Below are positions 13,080-24,937 of a DNA stretch of 64,000 nt, one piece after another. This stretch comes from Clitopilus passeckerianus (lineage: Eukaryota; Basidiomycota; Agaricomycetes; Agaricales; Entolomataceae). The notes beneath the pieces were generated by a model. It saw only the letters and a program-made list of their open reading frames with translations, was not told the DNA's origin and made no database searches. How positions within the stretch are numbered: the stretch's first letter is position 1; each line of letters opens with the position of its first letter. The DNA lies in contig CALYLX010000156.1 of NCBI GenBank assembly GCA_944990035.1, positions 620,001-684,000 of the forward strand, given 5' to 3'. The position numbers and the translations under genes were made by a program.

Positions 13080-14399
13080 CGACACCTACTATGTCTTCGC
13101 CCTAGATATTTTCATTCAATTCAATACTTATCCTCTAAGTTATTCACGTAAATGGCTGCCAGTATTAGCTTCCCGATACATTGGTTTAGATTCTTTAGAA
13201 CCGGGAAAAAAACGAATCATTATTCTTACAGAACCGTGCAGCCGAGTAAGTTCTGACATGCAGACTGTTTTCATACAATTGAAGTTGGCTCAAAAGTGAA
13301 AAGCCGAGCCAGAGCCGAGCCTGCGACAGTGCCAGGGAAGACTCAGGGAAGGACGCGAAAGACCGGATTTGAATCGGAATGGATACAGAGTTGAGCCCAA
13401 ACCAATCAGTAATTCGGTTTCCGATCTGTTGCTGAGTCAACCATGCCACAAAGAACTTCTTCGGTTCACGATCCTCCCCCACTCGATAGTACAGTGTTTT
13501 GCATTTTGTTCTGCACTCAATTTTGTGCTGGCGACCTAAGCAAGATGAATGATATGACGCTAAGAGCGGCCTAGGCTTCGGAAACGGATCTTGAGCAATC
13601 TCACCGTGCTATTCGATTATTCTCGTGTTCTTTGGCTGAATTGACATCTGATTTCAAGGTTTTTAGAACTCGTGGCCCCCAGATTATAGAAAAAAGGTCT
13701 TTTCCCGAGTCGAATGTCCGCCGAACGTGACGCCATCGTCGTCCGCTCTACGAGGGCGAGGTCTGGTGAACAATCATCGCAGGCACAGCAGACACTAAAT
13801 TAGCAGCTTAGAAAAGGCTTGGCAGTCAACTGTAGAAAAATGACTGCAGAACAATATGCAAAACACTGTAAAGCGCTGAATTCAGAAACGACCGTCTTGC
13901 CCAGAGAATAATGCAGGGCCAAAATGAAGAATCATGCCCCTAAACCCGACAGACTGATCGAAGTAACACATTCCCGATTCAAATGGGTCTATTCAGCGCG
14001 CTCGGCGAGGAACGTGGTCTGCTCAACTCGAACGAATGTAGCTGTGGTGGAGGCGAATTTTGGCAGAATTTTCTAAGGCTGGACGAGTCTGGCCTACCCA
14101 TGGGTGAGTAGTACGCGAGCCCAAACGGAAAGTTATAATTTCAACCGCTGGATCCTATCCAATTCAATGTCACGTATGTAGGTTCTTGGTGAGTTCCTGG
14201 AAATTTGACATGACAAAGCTTACCCGGGCTTAGTCTGACGTCCTGCATGGTCCAGAAGACGTTTCCCGCGAGATACTAACGATAACTATTCTAACCGCGG
14301 GAGGTTTAATGAAGTCAATGTTGGCAGCGCTGGAAGACCTATAAAACTCACTTAGGGGTCACCAACCAGATACAAGTGTCTCCCATTTGCAAGCTTCTC
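13080..14399. other. intergenic, no gene seen
   Basis: About 1.3 kb separates the ABCG gene from the GGPP synthase. No supportable coding sequence or RNA gene was seen. A short GCCGAGCC-rich imperfect repeat lies near 13302..13320. The region upstream of 14400 serves as the GGPP synthase promoter. Confidence 0.35.
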
Positions 14400-15855
14400 A
14401 TGTCACTCTACAACAACATTCTCCGTAGTAAGCTTGGTCGCGAACAGCTATGGCAGCCTCAGAGCGAAAAGGCGAGTAAACTTTGGATGGTACCTGACTT
14501 CTGAACTTGACGTTCCTCGAAGGCCATTACGGAGCCGTATGCCTACACTATAACTGCACCAGGGAAAGGCATACGTCAAATCCTCATTGACGCCTTCAAC
14601 GTTTGGCTAAACGTCCCGGAGGATAAGTTGGTTCTCATAAAGAAAGTCGTGGATATGCTCCATAATGCCAGCTTGCTGTGAGTGGTCTCCTGGTATCTCG
14701 ACGTAGTTGACCGATTGATTGTTGTTCATAGTATCGACGATATCGAAGATGATTCTCATCTAAGGAGGGGTCAACCGGGTAAGGCTCTCCAAGAAATATT
14801 TCATTAATAGTGACTGACTAATATCACTAGCTGCGCACAAAGTTTATGGTGTTCCGCGAACCATGAACGCTGCGCATTATGTCTGGCTGAATGTATATAA
14901 GGAGCTTGCGAAGTTCGACGGCCCAAACTATTCGGATCGTGATGCTCCCCGCTTGGCAGGTATTGTTACCGGTATGCACAGCACTATCCAACTACATTTG
15001 ATTGCTGATGAGAATACTAGACGAAATGATATATTTGCATCGCGGCCAAGGCCTTGATTTGTTCTGGAGAGACACCTTTACCTGCCCGACGGAGGAAGAA
15101 TATATTTCTATGGTCAATAATAGTGAGTTGGTTCTTGGCCCACCTTAGGCTTATTCTTAGAACACTAGACTGATTGATACCGCTAGAAACTAGCGGCCTT
15201 CTTCGCCTTGCTATCAGGCTCATGATGGCATGCGCGACGACCAATAAGGACAGGTATGTGCCTGTGTTCAGCTCCGCTTGCGCCTAAATCAATTGTCCTA
15301 ATTCTTAGCGATTATGTCCCCCTTGTGAATCTCATTGGAGTATATTTCCAGATTCGAGATGACCTGATGAATCTTGACAGCACGGAGGTAAGCAAACTTT
15401 TACTAGGTTAGAGGCCGACTTAGTTTGTCATAATTTCAGTATGCCCAAAAAAAAGGCTTCGCAGAGGACCTCACTGAAGGGAAGTTTTCGTTCCCTATCA
15501 TACACGGCATCCAAGCAGACACTTCAAGTCATTTTCTGCTCGGTAAGTGCCACTTTTTCGCAGGCCTTCCTCCTACGTAACCCTCGAAAGTAACGCTCCG
15601 TCGATAGATGTACTCCGAAAGAGATCAGGTGAAGAGACGTTCAAGATTATTGCCATTGAATACCTGCGTCATCGAACAAAGTCTTTCGAGTATACCCAAG
15701 AGGTTCTGGATTCCTTGGAGATGCAGGCTTTCGACGAGATCAGGCAATTCGGGGGAAATTGGCAGCTTGATCAGATGTTGCGCCTTCTTCAGGTCCCTCG
15801 TCCAAAACCGGAGTCTCCTCTTATCGAAGATTTTAGTGACTTGGACTTGGACTAG
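14400..15855 (+). CDS. geranylgeranyl diphosphate synthase (trans-prenyltransferase)
   Basis: It condenses isopentenyl diphosphate with allylic diphosphates to make GGPP for terpenoids, carotenoids or protein prenylation. Eight exons can be joined in frame. The first Asp-rich motif is [16 protein letters not shown] and the second is [13 protein letters not shown]; the fungal [19 protein letters not shown] segment is near the N-terminus. The lysine after the second exon's TGKF-type loop is present in [11 protein letters not shown]. The first intron appears to use a GC donor (AAG|GCGAGT near 14480), because only this gives the right phase into AITEPYAY. The start at 14400 gives MSLYNN. The product is about 320 residues, the usual length. 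It lies between the ABCG transporter and a convergent cis-prenyltransferase. Whether it is the primary or a cluster-specific copy cannot be told here. Confidence 0.88.
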
Positions 15856-16057
15856 TCGTATTGCTTATATTATTTTATGTACTAAAGTGCTCCCGAAGCT
15901 CTTGAACGTACACGTATCCGAGGAAAGCGCCAACTTGAATTTATCTTGTGCAATCTGCTGAGACTGGCTCATTACGACTGTGTGCATATTATTGTTTCGA
16001 ACGGCCATTACACGGGGTATTATAGCTAAATACTGCAAATATCGCGTATTGAACTTG

Positions 16058-17302
16058 TCAACCTTGAAGCCCTGAGGCAGCTCTCCCCCAAATCTTTCGC
16101 TGATAATCAAGCAAAATGCAGCCAAAAGCAAAAGCTCCGAAGTCAGGCCAATTGGATGGATAAAAGTGAATTTGCGTGTTCTCACAGCACTAATTTGACG
16201 CGGAGGTCAGCCATAGTCCTTGACCCTAAAGGATAATACCCTTACCTGCCAGAGGAGGAAATCACTCAGTCGCTTTGCACTGGAGGTGCGAATGAGGATA
16301 TCCAGAGGGGGACTCCTTGTTCCGCCCTCGGGGGCTATATGATTGGTCATAAGCTCCCGCTCAATGTCGCCTTCAGTGATGCGATGCCTGCGGAGTAGAA
16401 GCCATCGAGTATCCCATAATATGAGTCAATCTGAGTTTAGCCCAATTTGACCTAGTAGACGCACCCTTTCTTGTTTGGACCCCCGAGATCCTCCCCTAAG
16501 TACTTCTTAACGGTGGTCTGAATAGCGTTGGTCATCTCATCTTGAGATGTGTAAGCTAGGCAAAGATTTAGGATCCTAATACCTGTCAATAAACTGCCCA
16601 TATGATACTCAATAGGAACCCACTTGGAGTAATTCTGGGTCTTTTCCCCCGCTTCCTCAGCTATTTGTCTCACTGTTGCCGGTAAGAGTTCTTTCCGACC
16701 AACGAGCTGAAATCGAACTCTATGCTTGTGAAGCAAACCGCTGAAAAGGTTAATCAGTTGTGACGCTTATGTGGTCCGCCATGAATCTAGACATACCCAG
16801 GAGCAATCATCGTCTCTACTGCCTCCACGAATAGATCCATTAGCGGGGCAACCTCCTCCGGGGAACGTTTAAAGTTCTCAATAGAGAAAGCGTACGCTGA
16901 GATGCATTGGATACCAAGGGTGTACCCGACCTCTACCATCTGCTGATAACTGAGCCATCATCACAGCTGGTAATCGTGAAGGTTACTTGCCGCCTTCAAT
17001 GTTTCCGTCCCTTCCCTATGTCCCTGCTGAACTGGTAGGCCATGGTCTCGGGCCCACCGCCTGTTGCCATCCATAATAAAAGCGACATGTTGAGGAACGG
17101 GCCCAGCAGAGAAGACATAAATGCCAAACGCTATGAAACGATCGTAAATAGGCTTGTAGACGAGTGTATCAAGGGCTTGGCTGAATCCGGTCAAGGTACT
17201 CAAAGCGGTTACGAGAAGACTGTTCCAGTTTCTGCCAAGGCCAATGCCTGCAATCAGCAGCGAAGGAAGCCAGAGAATGATGAAATTTGAGCTGATTTCC
17301 AT
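16058..17302 (-). CDS. cis-prenyltransferase (dehydrodolichyl diphosphate synthase, Rer2/UPPS family)
   Basis: It elongates a short allylic diphosphate with isopentenyl diphosphate in cis, normally for dolichol synthesis at the ER. The catalytic [17 protein letters not shown] motif is clear. [30 protein letters not shown] and RLSDFLLWQ follow in separate exons. The last exon gives [18 protein letters not shown], and the TGA stop is at 16058. A hydrophobic N-terminal segment of about 30 residues precedes the domain and may anchor it to the membrane. The first intron is best read with a GC donor (GCG|GCAAGT). A 48-nt intron separates NYSK from ILNLCLAY. One oddity is RTSS where family members usually have RTSG just before the RLSDFLLWQ region. 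It faces the GGPP synthase tail to tail with about 200 nt between. Confidence 0.87.
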
Positions 17303-17866
17303 GATGAGAGGGTGATGATCTCAGTGGGTATGGAAAGCTGCCTGCTGAGGGCAGCTCCATTTTGTACTCGAGTGTGTCCCCTAACCTTTCGGATTGTCAG
17401 TCAGAAAGGAGCAGTAGCGCTTGGCTTGAACAGGGTCAGAGCTAGAAGTATGTCTTGTTCGGTTGAACGGAGTCTGACATACGAATTTTTTTTTTGAATT
17501 CAAGAATTCAATGGATTCCGGAGATGATTCCAAAAGGTTCAAGACAAACATATCATGCGCCAGGTTAAAACATTCTGTGTGTTGTGTCAGGGTCGTTCCG
17601 ACGGCCCGAGTTTCCGACTAGCTGCTTGCAAATATTGACGCCCAGCCTTCAAAAATCGATTGGGTACCAAATTGTCTATCATTGCGTTTGGAATAAATAC
17701 AGGTAATTCGTCTTCAGACGAAGGAAATGAAGGAAATGATATGAATAGAATCGTCATAATTATGAATAAGAATAAAGCAAAGCGAAGTGAAGTCCTGGTG
17801 AAGTCCGAATTCATGTTTAACTTTTGAATGAATAAGAATGATACGCCTGAAAGCCGAAGCCGGCCA
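17303..17866. other. intergenic, no gene seen
   Basis: This stretch lies upstream of the cis-prenyltransferase start and downstream of Rua1-like copy 2. Short open frames show no motif. An AT-rich stretch near 17750..17860 is likely the 3' flank of the Rua1-like gene. Confidence 0.3.
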
Positions 17867-19751
17867 TTAGTTCCCAATTAGTTTATGATAAACGTCGTCT
17901 TTCTCATAGACATCGTTCTCGCTCTCAATCACCGAGTGTTGGTGGCATGTGGCAGCATGCTTCCACCTTCGAAAGGTTTAGCAGAAAGAAGCCCCGAAAA
18001 CCATGAGAGGCTTACCAGAATATCTCTTTAACCTTGCTCTCGATAGCCTTTATCCCTTCGATCGGGACCCATTTTGCGCATTTATGACATTTACCCTCCT
18101 GAAGTTCGGCCCTTTCCTTCTTTCCAGGGTTAGACCTTTTCACTCGACGAAAGGCGATGGGAGGAGAGAACGGCCGTCCGGTTGCCGCGGATATGCCTGT
18201 TGCAATAGTAAGCAACAGACACAACGTACGATGGGATCTTACCATGGGAATACTGCATATGATAATTGAAGGCAGAGAACTTCATGGCCAACCAGATTTT
18301 CTTGCCGCTACCACCCCGAGCTGGAGGTTCACAACAGACCGGACACAGGCCGACCTTATCCGTTCCCCTTCCCTTCACAAAACGTGGAGTGTACAGGTCC
18401 AGCGAGAATCGCGGAGGGTTGTAGTTTCCACCTGGGTGTCGCCGGCTGAAAAGAAGTTAGTCGAATGAGAAAGAAGGAGGTATCTCAATACTCACTCGCC
18501 GGAAGCCAAGTCGGGGTATGAACTGACGGGAAATCGTCGATAATACATAGGGAATTTAGACGAGACTTCAATTTGTGAAGAAAAGACCCTGGTCGTGAAT
18601 ATTGGCTCAGAAGACACCTCGTCATCCTCAGTCTGGGTCGAAGATTGCTCGTCATTATTCTCAAGGGAGGAAAGTGAGGATAGAGGGTGATTAGAGGGTT
18701 CCTCGGTAACCTGAGAACAGGAGACTCGGGTTCGTAAACGCGTAGACTGTCTCCGCCCAGAAGAAGCAATACGAAGACCCAGTTTTTGCTTCTTAGCTGT
18801 AGAACGTGCCTTTCGACGAAGGGGAGACGGAAACCCAGAGCTATCCGACAGAGGAGTTAGAGGCGTCAGAGGAGACGCCGAGGTAATTTGAGTAGATCCG
18901 TAATTCGGTGTTTCTAAAGGTGTAGATGTGGTTCGCTTCGAGGCGGATAAAGCAGAGAAGGGGGAAGATAAAAGTGCACTATTCGCCTTCCTCTTGCTGG
19001 GAGTGTTATAGAGTCTCTTGCAAGGAGAACCGAGGGAAGGAAGCGGGGGGCCAAGGTTGGGTGGATAGTTCTCGGCAAGCGGCCGCTCTGGGGAGGAGGC
19101 CGCCGAAGAGACCTCAGGTACTGATACACGTATTTGTTCAATTCTTTCGAGGAACTTTGGTCCAGTGTTTTGAGGATTGAAGGGAGGGTAGGCCGAGGCG
19201 ACAGAGATTAGTGCGCTTTCGGCCGAAGCATGGATGATGGGAGACACGTTGTTGACCATGGGAAATGGAGGCAGTTGTGGAGAGTATGGCCGACAGTGTT
19301 CCGGAAAGAAGTTGGTAATATCCTTCAGAGCAGATCTTTGAGGTTGATGGTCGAGAAGCACGGCTGGAGCGGGAGGCGATACAGAAGAGCGGTATAAAGG
19401 GCTAAGTAGCCTATCGGAGGTGCCGAAATTTGGGCTGCTTGGGGCTACGAAAGGAGTAGGTGTCGAAGTAAAGAGGTGCCGATTTTGTTGAAGCTGAGCA
19501 TGGTTTGATATGTTTGGTAAATTAGAGGAAAAGGTTGGATACGATATGTCCAGCTCCAAAGGTGTGTAATAACGAAAGTTAAAGTTTGGGTCTACTGCAA
19601 ATTCCTGGTGAGGTGCGGCCAAGTGGTGAGGATAGAAATCCGATTGAGAGGATCCAGACGAAGAGAGTGCTGGTGGCGAATCGACGACCAGGGAAGATGC
19701 GTCCAGCCAATCGTTGAAGAGATTGTAATCAGATAAGATAGTGGAAGTCAT
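17867..19751 (-). CDS. Rua1-like zinc-binding transcription regulator, copy 2 (full length)
   Basis: This is a full-length member of the Rua1 C-terminal domain family. The first exon (18496..19751) encodes a long Ser/Pro-rich, disordered N-terminus of about 415 residues, with several basic patches such as KRKANS, RRKARSTAKKQK and RRQSTRLRTR that may act in nuclear import or DNA contact. The later exons give the conserved domain: MYYRRFPVSSYPD, RRHPGGNYN, CPVCCEP, WLAMKFSAFNYHMQYSHG, TGRPFSPPIAFR, EGKCHKCAKW and WWKHAATCH. The Cys and His residues are in the same order as copy 1. The C-terminus ends IGN with TAA at 17867. ATGs at 19760 and 19751 are both possible starts. The two copies flank the prenyl-lipid genes on either side, which suggests a regulatory link. 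Confidence 0.8.
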
Positions 19752-20007
19752 CAAGAGCAATAATGAGGTTGTGCCGCCGAGTATTTGAGGAAAAAGCCAG
19801 GATTTTGAGAGTTCTAGAGCGACGAGAACCCCTCAAAGCCGGTGCGTGAGCAATACAGATGGTGGTAAGAGAGAAAAATTGTTTGTGACCTCTCGAAATT
19901 GTGCCAGTGAAGGAGGGGTGTTTGGACCTATTTGGCTACAAAGCCCGACCCTTCACAGAATCCAACGTCACGCCAAACCGCACCTTGACAGCAGGGCTTC
20001 ACGCAAA

Positions 20008-20922
20008 ATGGTGGTCGTCCTACACCTATTATCCACACTTTTCTTTCTTTTCTCGCGAATATATCATGTCAAAGCAACTGCATTGACCACGGCGCTGGCA
20101 GCTAATGAACGACTATGCTTTTATGCCGATGTCGACAAGGCCGGGGAGAAGATCGGTGTAAGTGAAGCCATCAATTTCTACACGTCGACAGTTCAGGGGA
20201 ATTAACGAGTCCTACAGTTCTACTTTGCAGTATGTCTCGCTAGCTGGCTCTGTGATATACCAACCCAACACCTTAGAACAGGTACAATCAGGAGGCTCGT
20301 TTGATATCGACTTCGACGTGAAGGACCCGAACGACAAGATAATACTGGACGGCGAACGGGAGCGGCAAGGAGACTACGTCCTGACGGCTAACACCGTTGG
20401 CGAATATGCCTTCTGCTTCGAGAACGACATCTCTACGCTCACGTCTAAATTGATTGACTTCGACATCATGGTCGAGAGCGAGCCGAGGAGAGAGGCACCG
20501 GCAAAACCAGGCCAAATCGCTGAGCAGACTAGTGCATTGGAAGAAAGCATATTCAGGCTGAGCGGAATGTTGCAGAATATCAAGAGGTTGCAGAAACAGT
20601 AGGCCCTTCTCTCAAGACCTGTCAACTCGTCTGACATAGGTTGCAGCTTCCACACCAATGAGAGGCGTGGCTTCTCGGTAGTCGAGTCAACGCAAGAGTA
20701 TGTCTTCATTTTTTCAAACTTGCCCATGTGCTCACCCGTCATATAGTCGTATCTTCTGGTATGCTGTTCTGCAAACTCTGGCGATCATTGGCATGGCTGT
20801 GTACGCCCCATTTACTTCTTTTTCTTCTAACTGTGAGGCTCATATATATTCACCACCCCAGCGGGCAAGTCTATGTCTTGCAGACCTTCTTTACCTCGAC
20901 TGGGCGGAAGTACAAGGTGTAG
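20008..20922 (+). CDS. p24 family (emp24/gp25L) ER-Golgi cargo receptor
   Basis: This is a type I membrane protein of COPII/COPI vesicles that sorts cargo between ER and Golgi. Exon 1 encodes a signal peptide (VVLHLLSTLFFLF) and the start of the GOLD domain with RLCFYADV. Later exons give FYFAVQSGGSFDIDF and GEYAFCFENDIS, where the two cysteines that form the GOLD disulphide are visible. A coiled coil follows (about residues 130 to 165), then a transmembrane helix in FWYAVLQTLAIIGMAV and a short cytoplasmic tail ending GRKYKV. Six exons are needed, with a 61-nt last intron inside the membrane region. The stop is TAG at 20920. Length is normal, about 215 residues. The sequence alone does not fix the subfamily. 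Confidence 0.87.
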
Positions 20923-21241
20923 GCTTACTAGTAATGCTTCCTGTTGTGATTCGAATGCAACATTATTATTGGGATACCCCCGCAGTGTCAGGATTGGTGT
21001 TCGGAGTTTGAGCAAAGGCAGGATTGGGAATACCTAACATTGCCAAGGTCTTTAGATATCGAGCTCTCTTCGAGAGCCTACTGAAGAGTAAAGGGAGGAT
21101 GTTGTATTGGTCTTTCATCTAAGTATCGTGAAGAATGTCACTAGCTACTTCGACAAGTACAGTAACAAACAAAAAAGACTAGAAGGAAACAAAGAAATCA
21201 CACGGCATACAAGTCCCTCAGGGATCGTACATATAGGTCTT

Positions 21242-22584
21242 TCAAGGTATTTGCAGGGAGGAACATGGCGCAAGAAGCGAAGGAGACGACGTCAGAAGGA
21301 CCGTGAAGTCGCTCAGTGGTCGCGAGATTTCCTGGTCTAGTGTCAACCTTTGGCAAGGATCGACTATGCGAACGCTTACCTGTATTCGCCTTCGGCGGCG
21401 ACACTGAGCTCCTCAATCTCACCTTGGATAGTAGAGAGAGATTCGGCAGCGACGCTGAAGAACATGAGCTGGATAATTGTCAGGATTCGTATTTTACGGC
21501 AGTAGAAAACAATTTAACTTACCTGAGCCTTGGCGAGCTCATTCAAATTCTTGATTGGCTCGGGCTATATTTAACAGTTAGCGCAGATTCTGGGAGAAGG
21601 CATTGAATAGGCTTACATTCTCGAGAACAGTCTTCATGAGGGTAATAGCAACCTCGGTCTTCTGCACGAGATCATCCTCAGCATTCTCAACTTCCAGTCT
21701 AGCATGTTCCTGCCTTGCGGGGGCAGTTGTCTTCAATCTATTAGTGGGAACGTTCCATTAGCAGTAGGCATAATCGGATGGTTAAGAGACCCACGTTTGC
21801 TTAGCAGCGTCCAACTCCAACCGGCTAACCTTGACCGCCTGCCTGGCCTTCATAGCAACATTGATAGAAGTATTCAATGTAGTTTGCCAGGGGTGCAAAA
21901 AGTTCTCCCGGATGCCGTTGTCTTGGTCCAACCTGGCGAGGGCAACCTTTTCCCAGCCTTGGGCATAGAGGACGAGGGACTTGCCCAGCCTGTCATCCAC
22001 GCTAGTGGCAGTAGCAGTGGAGACTGCACCTGCGGCGGTGGTGGATGCGCGGACAAGGGCGTGGGGAAGTGTCTTGTGGGTTGATGGGGGAGGCGCTGCG
22101 GGGGCGTTGGGCACGGGGAGATTGGTGCCCTTGAGGTTGGCTGCGGCAAAAGAGGTGATGTTGTATCCGAGGGAAGAAGAAAATTCAGAAAGAGATTCTT
22201 GGATCTGAACGGGGTAGTCGTAGGTTTCGGACTCGTAGACACGAGTAATCCTGTCAATTGGTGTTGTGAGTCAAATAGGCATGAGGATAAGAGAAAAAGA
22301 GCGCGTTTACTTGAGGAGAGCAACATGGGCAGCTCTAAGAGCATCAACTCTGGCTTCAAGGTCTTTGTACTCTGAGTTTTGACGCTCAATCAGCAAGAGC
22401 GCTGAAACATTGCTACGTGACGATCCATACCTTGCGGCAACTCAGTTATTTCTTCAGGAGCAACTTGCCCAAGTCGCTCCCTTGTGGCTTGGACACTCGA
22501 GTTGAAGCCCTTGGTGAGCTTGCTCCCAGCTTGGGAGAAGTTGATACCTCCGATACTTGACTGAAGTTTTGCCCACCCGTCCAT
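21242..22584 (-). CDS. BAR-domain protein, Gvp36-like
   Basis: This is a predicted membrane-curving BAR protein related to yeast Gvp36, which acts in Golgi and endocytic traffic. The start at 22584 gives MDGWAKLQSSIGG with an amphipathic N-terminus, as in the family. The following exons encode long helices: RQNSEYKDLEARVDALRAAHVALLK, then ITRVYESETYDYP, a Pro/Ala-rich loop (NAPAAPPPSTHK), DDRLGKSLVLYAQGWEKVALARLDQD and ESLSTIQGEIEELSVAAEGEYR. Those are BAR core helices. The C-terminal exon after 21370 is uncertain: a splice at GCCAAAG leads to a stop at 21242, while another frame runs to 21198. Confidence 0.78.
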
Positions 22585-22933
22585 TGTGAAGATTTCGTTA
22601 GTAGGCTGATTTGTGAACGTTGAAGGATGTGGTCTGAAGAGTCCGTGCGAGTTTGGCAACCTCTGCACAACACGCGCAGGCCCACAGCCACTGGTCCAGG
22701 CACTCCACGATAACTTCGGACTATCAACGAACTACCGACAAGCCAGACTCAGTGACAACTGGACCCTAGCTTGGCCCATGAATCCACAGATATTGACGCT
22801 CTCAAATATTACACAAGATTTTGGATACATAAACTTGATAAAGCGGGCAAAGACGATGTATGTCCCAGTAGCATGTGGCTGGTTCCAAACCATGGCAGTG
22901 ATGCTCTACAAATAATCTAGCTGGTTCCATGAA

Positions 22934-23375
22934 TTATGCAACTTGCTTGTCGAGATACTGGCGTATCATCATGAACACTTCACGCTTTATGGTAATGGGA
23001 ACGGCGTCTAAGTGAATCAGTCAGCTCCGGTCGAGCCATTGCATTAGAATGACATACTCTGAGACGAGGCGAAGGCTTCAAGCAACTGCTCATATGTAAG
23101 GCCTTCCTCTGCCCTAACTTGCTCTATTCATGAATCAGCATCCAAGATCCGTGACAGGAGGAGAGAGTGACCTTTACTGCGATGCCGAATATCATCTAGC
23201 CAACCATGTTCATTCAGCTTGGCCTGGAGGAGAGTGATGATCCTAGGTAGTTTAGCCCGTGCATCCAAGTTATGGGTACGGCAAAGTATCACCTATCCCA
23301 GTCTCCGCTTTCAACGATCCGGCGTTGAAGCTGCACGAATAACGCGTCTACCTCTGCTGGGGTAGTTGCGGGCAT
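22934..23375 (-). CDS. SUS1: SUS1/ENY2 transcription and mRNA export factor
   Basis: This small protein of about 100 residues is shared by the SAGA deubiquitinase module and the TREX-2 complex at nuclear pores. Four exons read in frame. Exon 1 encodes MPATTPAEVDALFVQ and ends in ESGDWDR. Exon 2 reads IITLLQAKLNEHGWLDDIR. Exon 3 reads EQVRAEEGLTYEQLLEAF. The last exon reads AVPITIKREVFMMIRQYLDKQ, with TAA at 22934. This helix order and length match ENY2/Sus1 along the whole protein. The gene is transcribed divergently from the Mago nashi gene, with 312 nt between the two starts, so they probably share a promoter region. It is easily missed because every exon is short. Confidence 0.87.
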
Positions 23376-23687
23376 GACCGTCACCAATCGAGGGGAATTT
23401 TCCAAGTAGAGTGCTGCCTAGTCAATGGCTTTTCACCTGAGATGCGGGCACGGTGAAGTTCGTTATAAAAGCGTCAGTCCTAATCGATTCCTCTACTCAC
23501 CTAAACTTGTCCAGACCTTGTCCTCGAGGTCGGCTGCATACCTCGGCCCGGATGAGGGTCATTTCCGATCAAAGTGTTGAGAGTGTGAGAAAGGCTTACA
23601 TGAGCCAAGTGCTTGGGTGAACCTTTCATTCACGCCATACTGGTCGACAACCTTGACCAACAAACTCGCAAATTCCCTGTATTCGGC

Positions 23688-24465
23688 ATGTCTAACCCTG
23701 AACAGGATCCTTTCTATCTGAGGTATGAATCCGCTGATATTCTCCGTCAGAAATCGTGGTACTGACAGATTTTTCTAGATACTAGTATGTCTCCTTTGAT
23801 GCAACGCGTTTACTGGCACTGACCTAGAAATCCAAAAGTACCGGCCACTCTGGCAAGCACGGCCACGAGTTCTTGGAATTTGAGTACTCGCATGGACGAC
23901 TCCGATACGCCAATAACTCGAATTATCGTAATGACAGCTTGATTCGCAAAGAGAGTAAGTGGCAATCGTGCCGCATCCGTTGACGTATACTCAGTTTTTC
24001 TCTAGTGTGGGTTGGACCCCTCGTTGTGAAGGAGCTCAAACGTATCGTGGAGTCCAGTGAGATTGTCAAGTAAGTTCATGTTAGATATCTGAGGTACCTT
24101 GGCTCATCGTTTGCAACCAAATAGAGAAGATGATACCAACTGGCCTAAGAAGAACATCGTTGGCAAGCAGGAGCTGGAGATTCGTGTTGGGAATGATCAT
24201 ATTGCGTTTGAGGTAAGGTACCGCATTGCTTGCGAGGGTTGCAATTCTGAGCGTAATTTCCACCTCCAGACGGCCAAGATCGGTTCTCTCGTTGATATAC
24301 AGGACAGCGAAGACCCTGAAGGCCTCCGTGTGTTCTACTACCTCATCCAGGATTTGAGGGTAAGTCTAGGATACAACTAGCACGGCTTTCCTAGTTCTGA
24401 TGAATCACCCGTAGTGTCTTGTCTTCTCGCTCATCTCCCTTCACTTCAAGATCAAGCCTATATAA
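23688..24465 (+). CDS. Mago nashi, exon junction complex core
   Basis: Mago binds Y14 and, as part of the exon junction complex, marks spliced mRNA. The conserved blocks are [95 protein letters not shown] and the C-terminal [12 protein letters not shown], with TAA at 24463. Family conservation demands RYYTGHSGK after FYL. This is met only if a 6-nt exon (23779..23784, ATACTA) is included between exon 1 (23688..23722) and the exon starting at 23839. Skipping it would lose two tyrosines. Length is normal, about 150 residues. Confidence 0.92.
23779..23784 (+). other. inferred 6-nt microexon of the Mago gene
   Basis: The six bases ATACTA follow a good acceptor (TTTTTCTAG) and precede a good donor (GTATGT). 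Joined to the exon-1 end AG and the next exon's T they give R-Y-Y-T, as the Mago family needs. Not confirmed by RNA. Confidence 0.7.
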
Positions 24466-24937
24466 GTGGACGAAAACTGGGCTGGACACGTTCTTGACCT
24501 TCCCTCCGGTGGACGCCAACAAGGCTGTCAGAAGCGACAGCCTTGTTCTCCTAGCACACGTGAGTTATCCCTTCGCCTCAGTAGTGCAACTTGCTGACTC
24601 TCCAGTGCATATTCAGTCTGGCGTCTTACATCTCCACCATCGTCAAGAAAGCGTGCAGCTCGCTTCAGAGGTAAGGATGAGATTCTTCTCAGAGGACCTA
24701 GTAACTCATTGTTTTCCAGTTGTGTTCTTTTATACCTACCAAAATTCCTGAATTAACTCCTCTTACTTCTGCTCGCATCTGTATTTTGCATGTTGTTCTT
24801 ACGACCAAAATAATAAACGTGTTGTACCTTTCGAAATTTCTAGACCCAAACATAAGCAAATAGTTGGCACACGTCGCGACTGTTGGAAGCGATCGTTCGA
24901 AGTTTCAGGAAACTTGACTGCAACCTCTGAGATCGCA

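Noticed and set aside
13195..13482. Minus-strand 95-codon frame
   Set aside because: No recognised domain or intron structure; left in the intergenic description.
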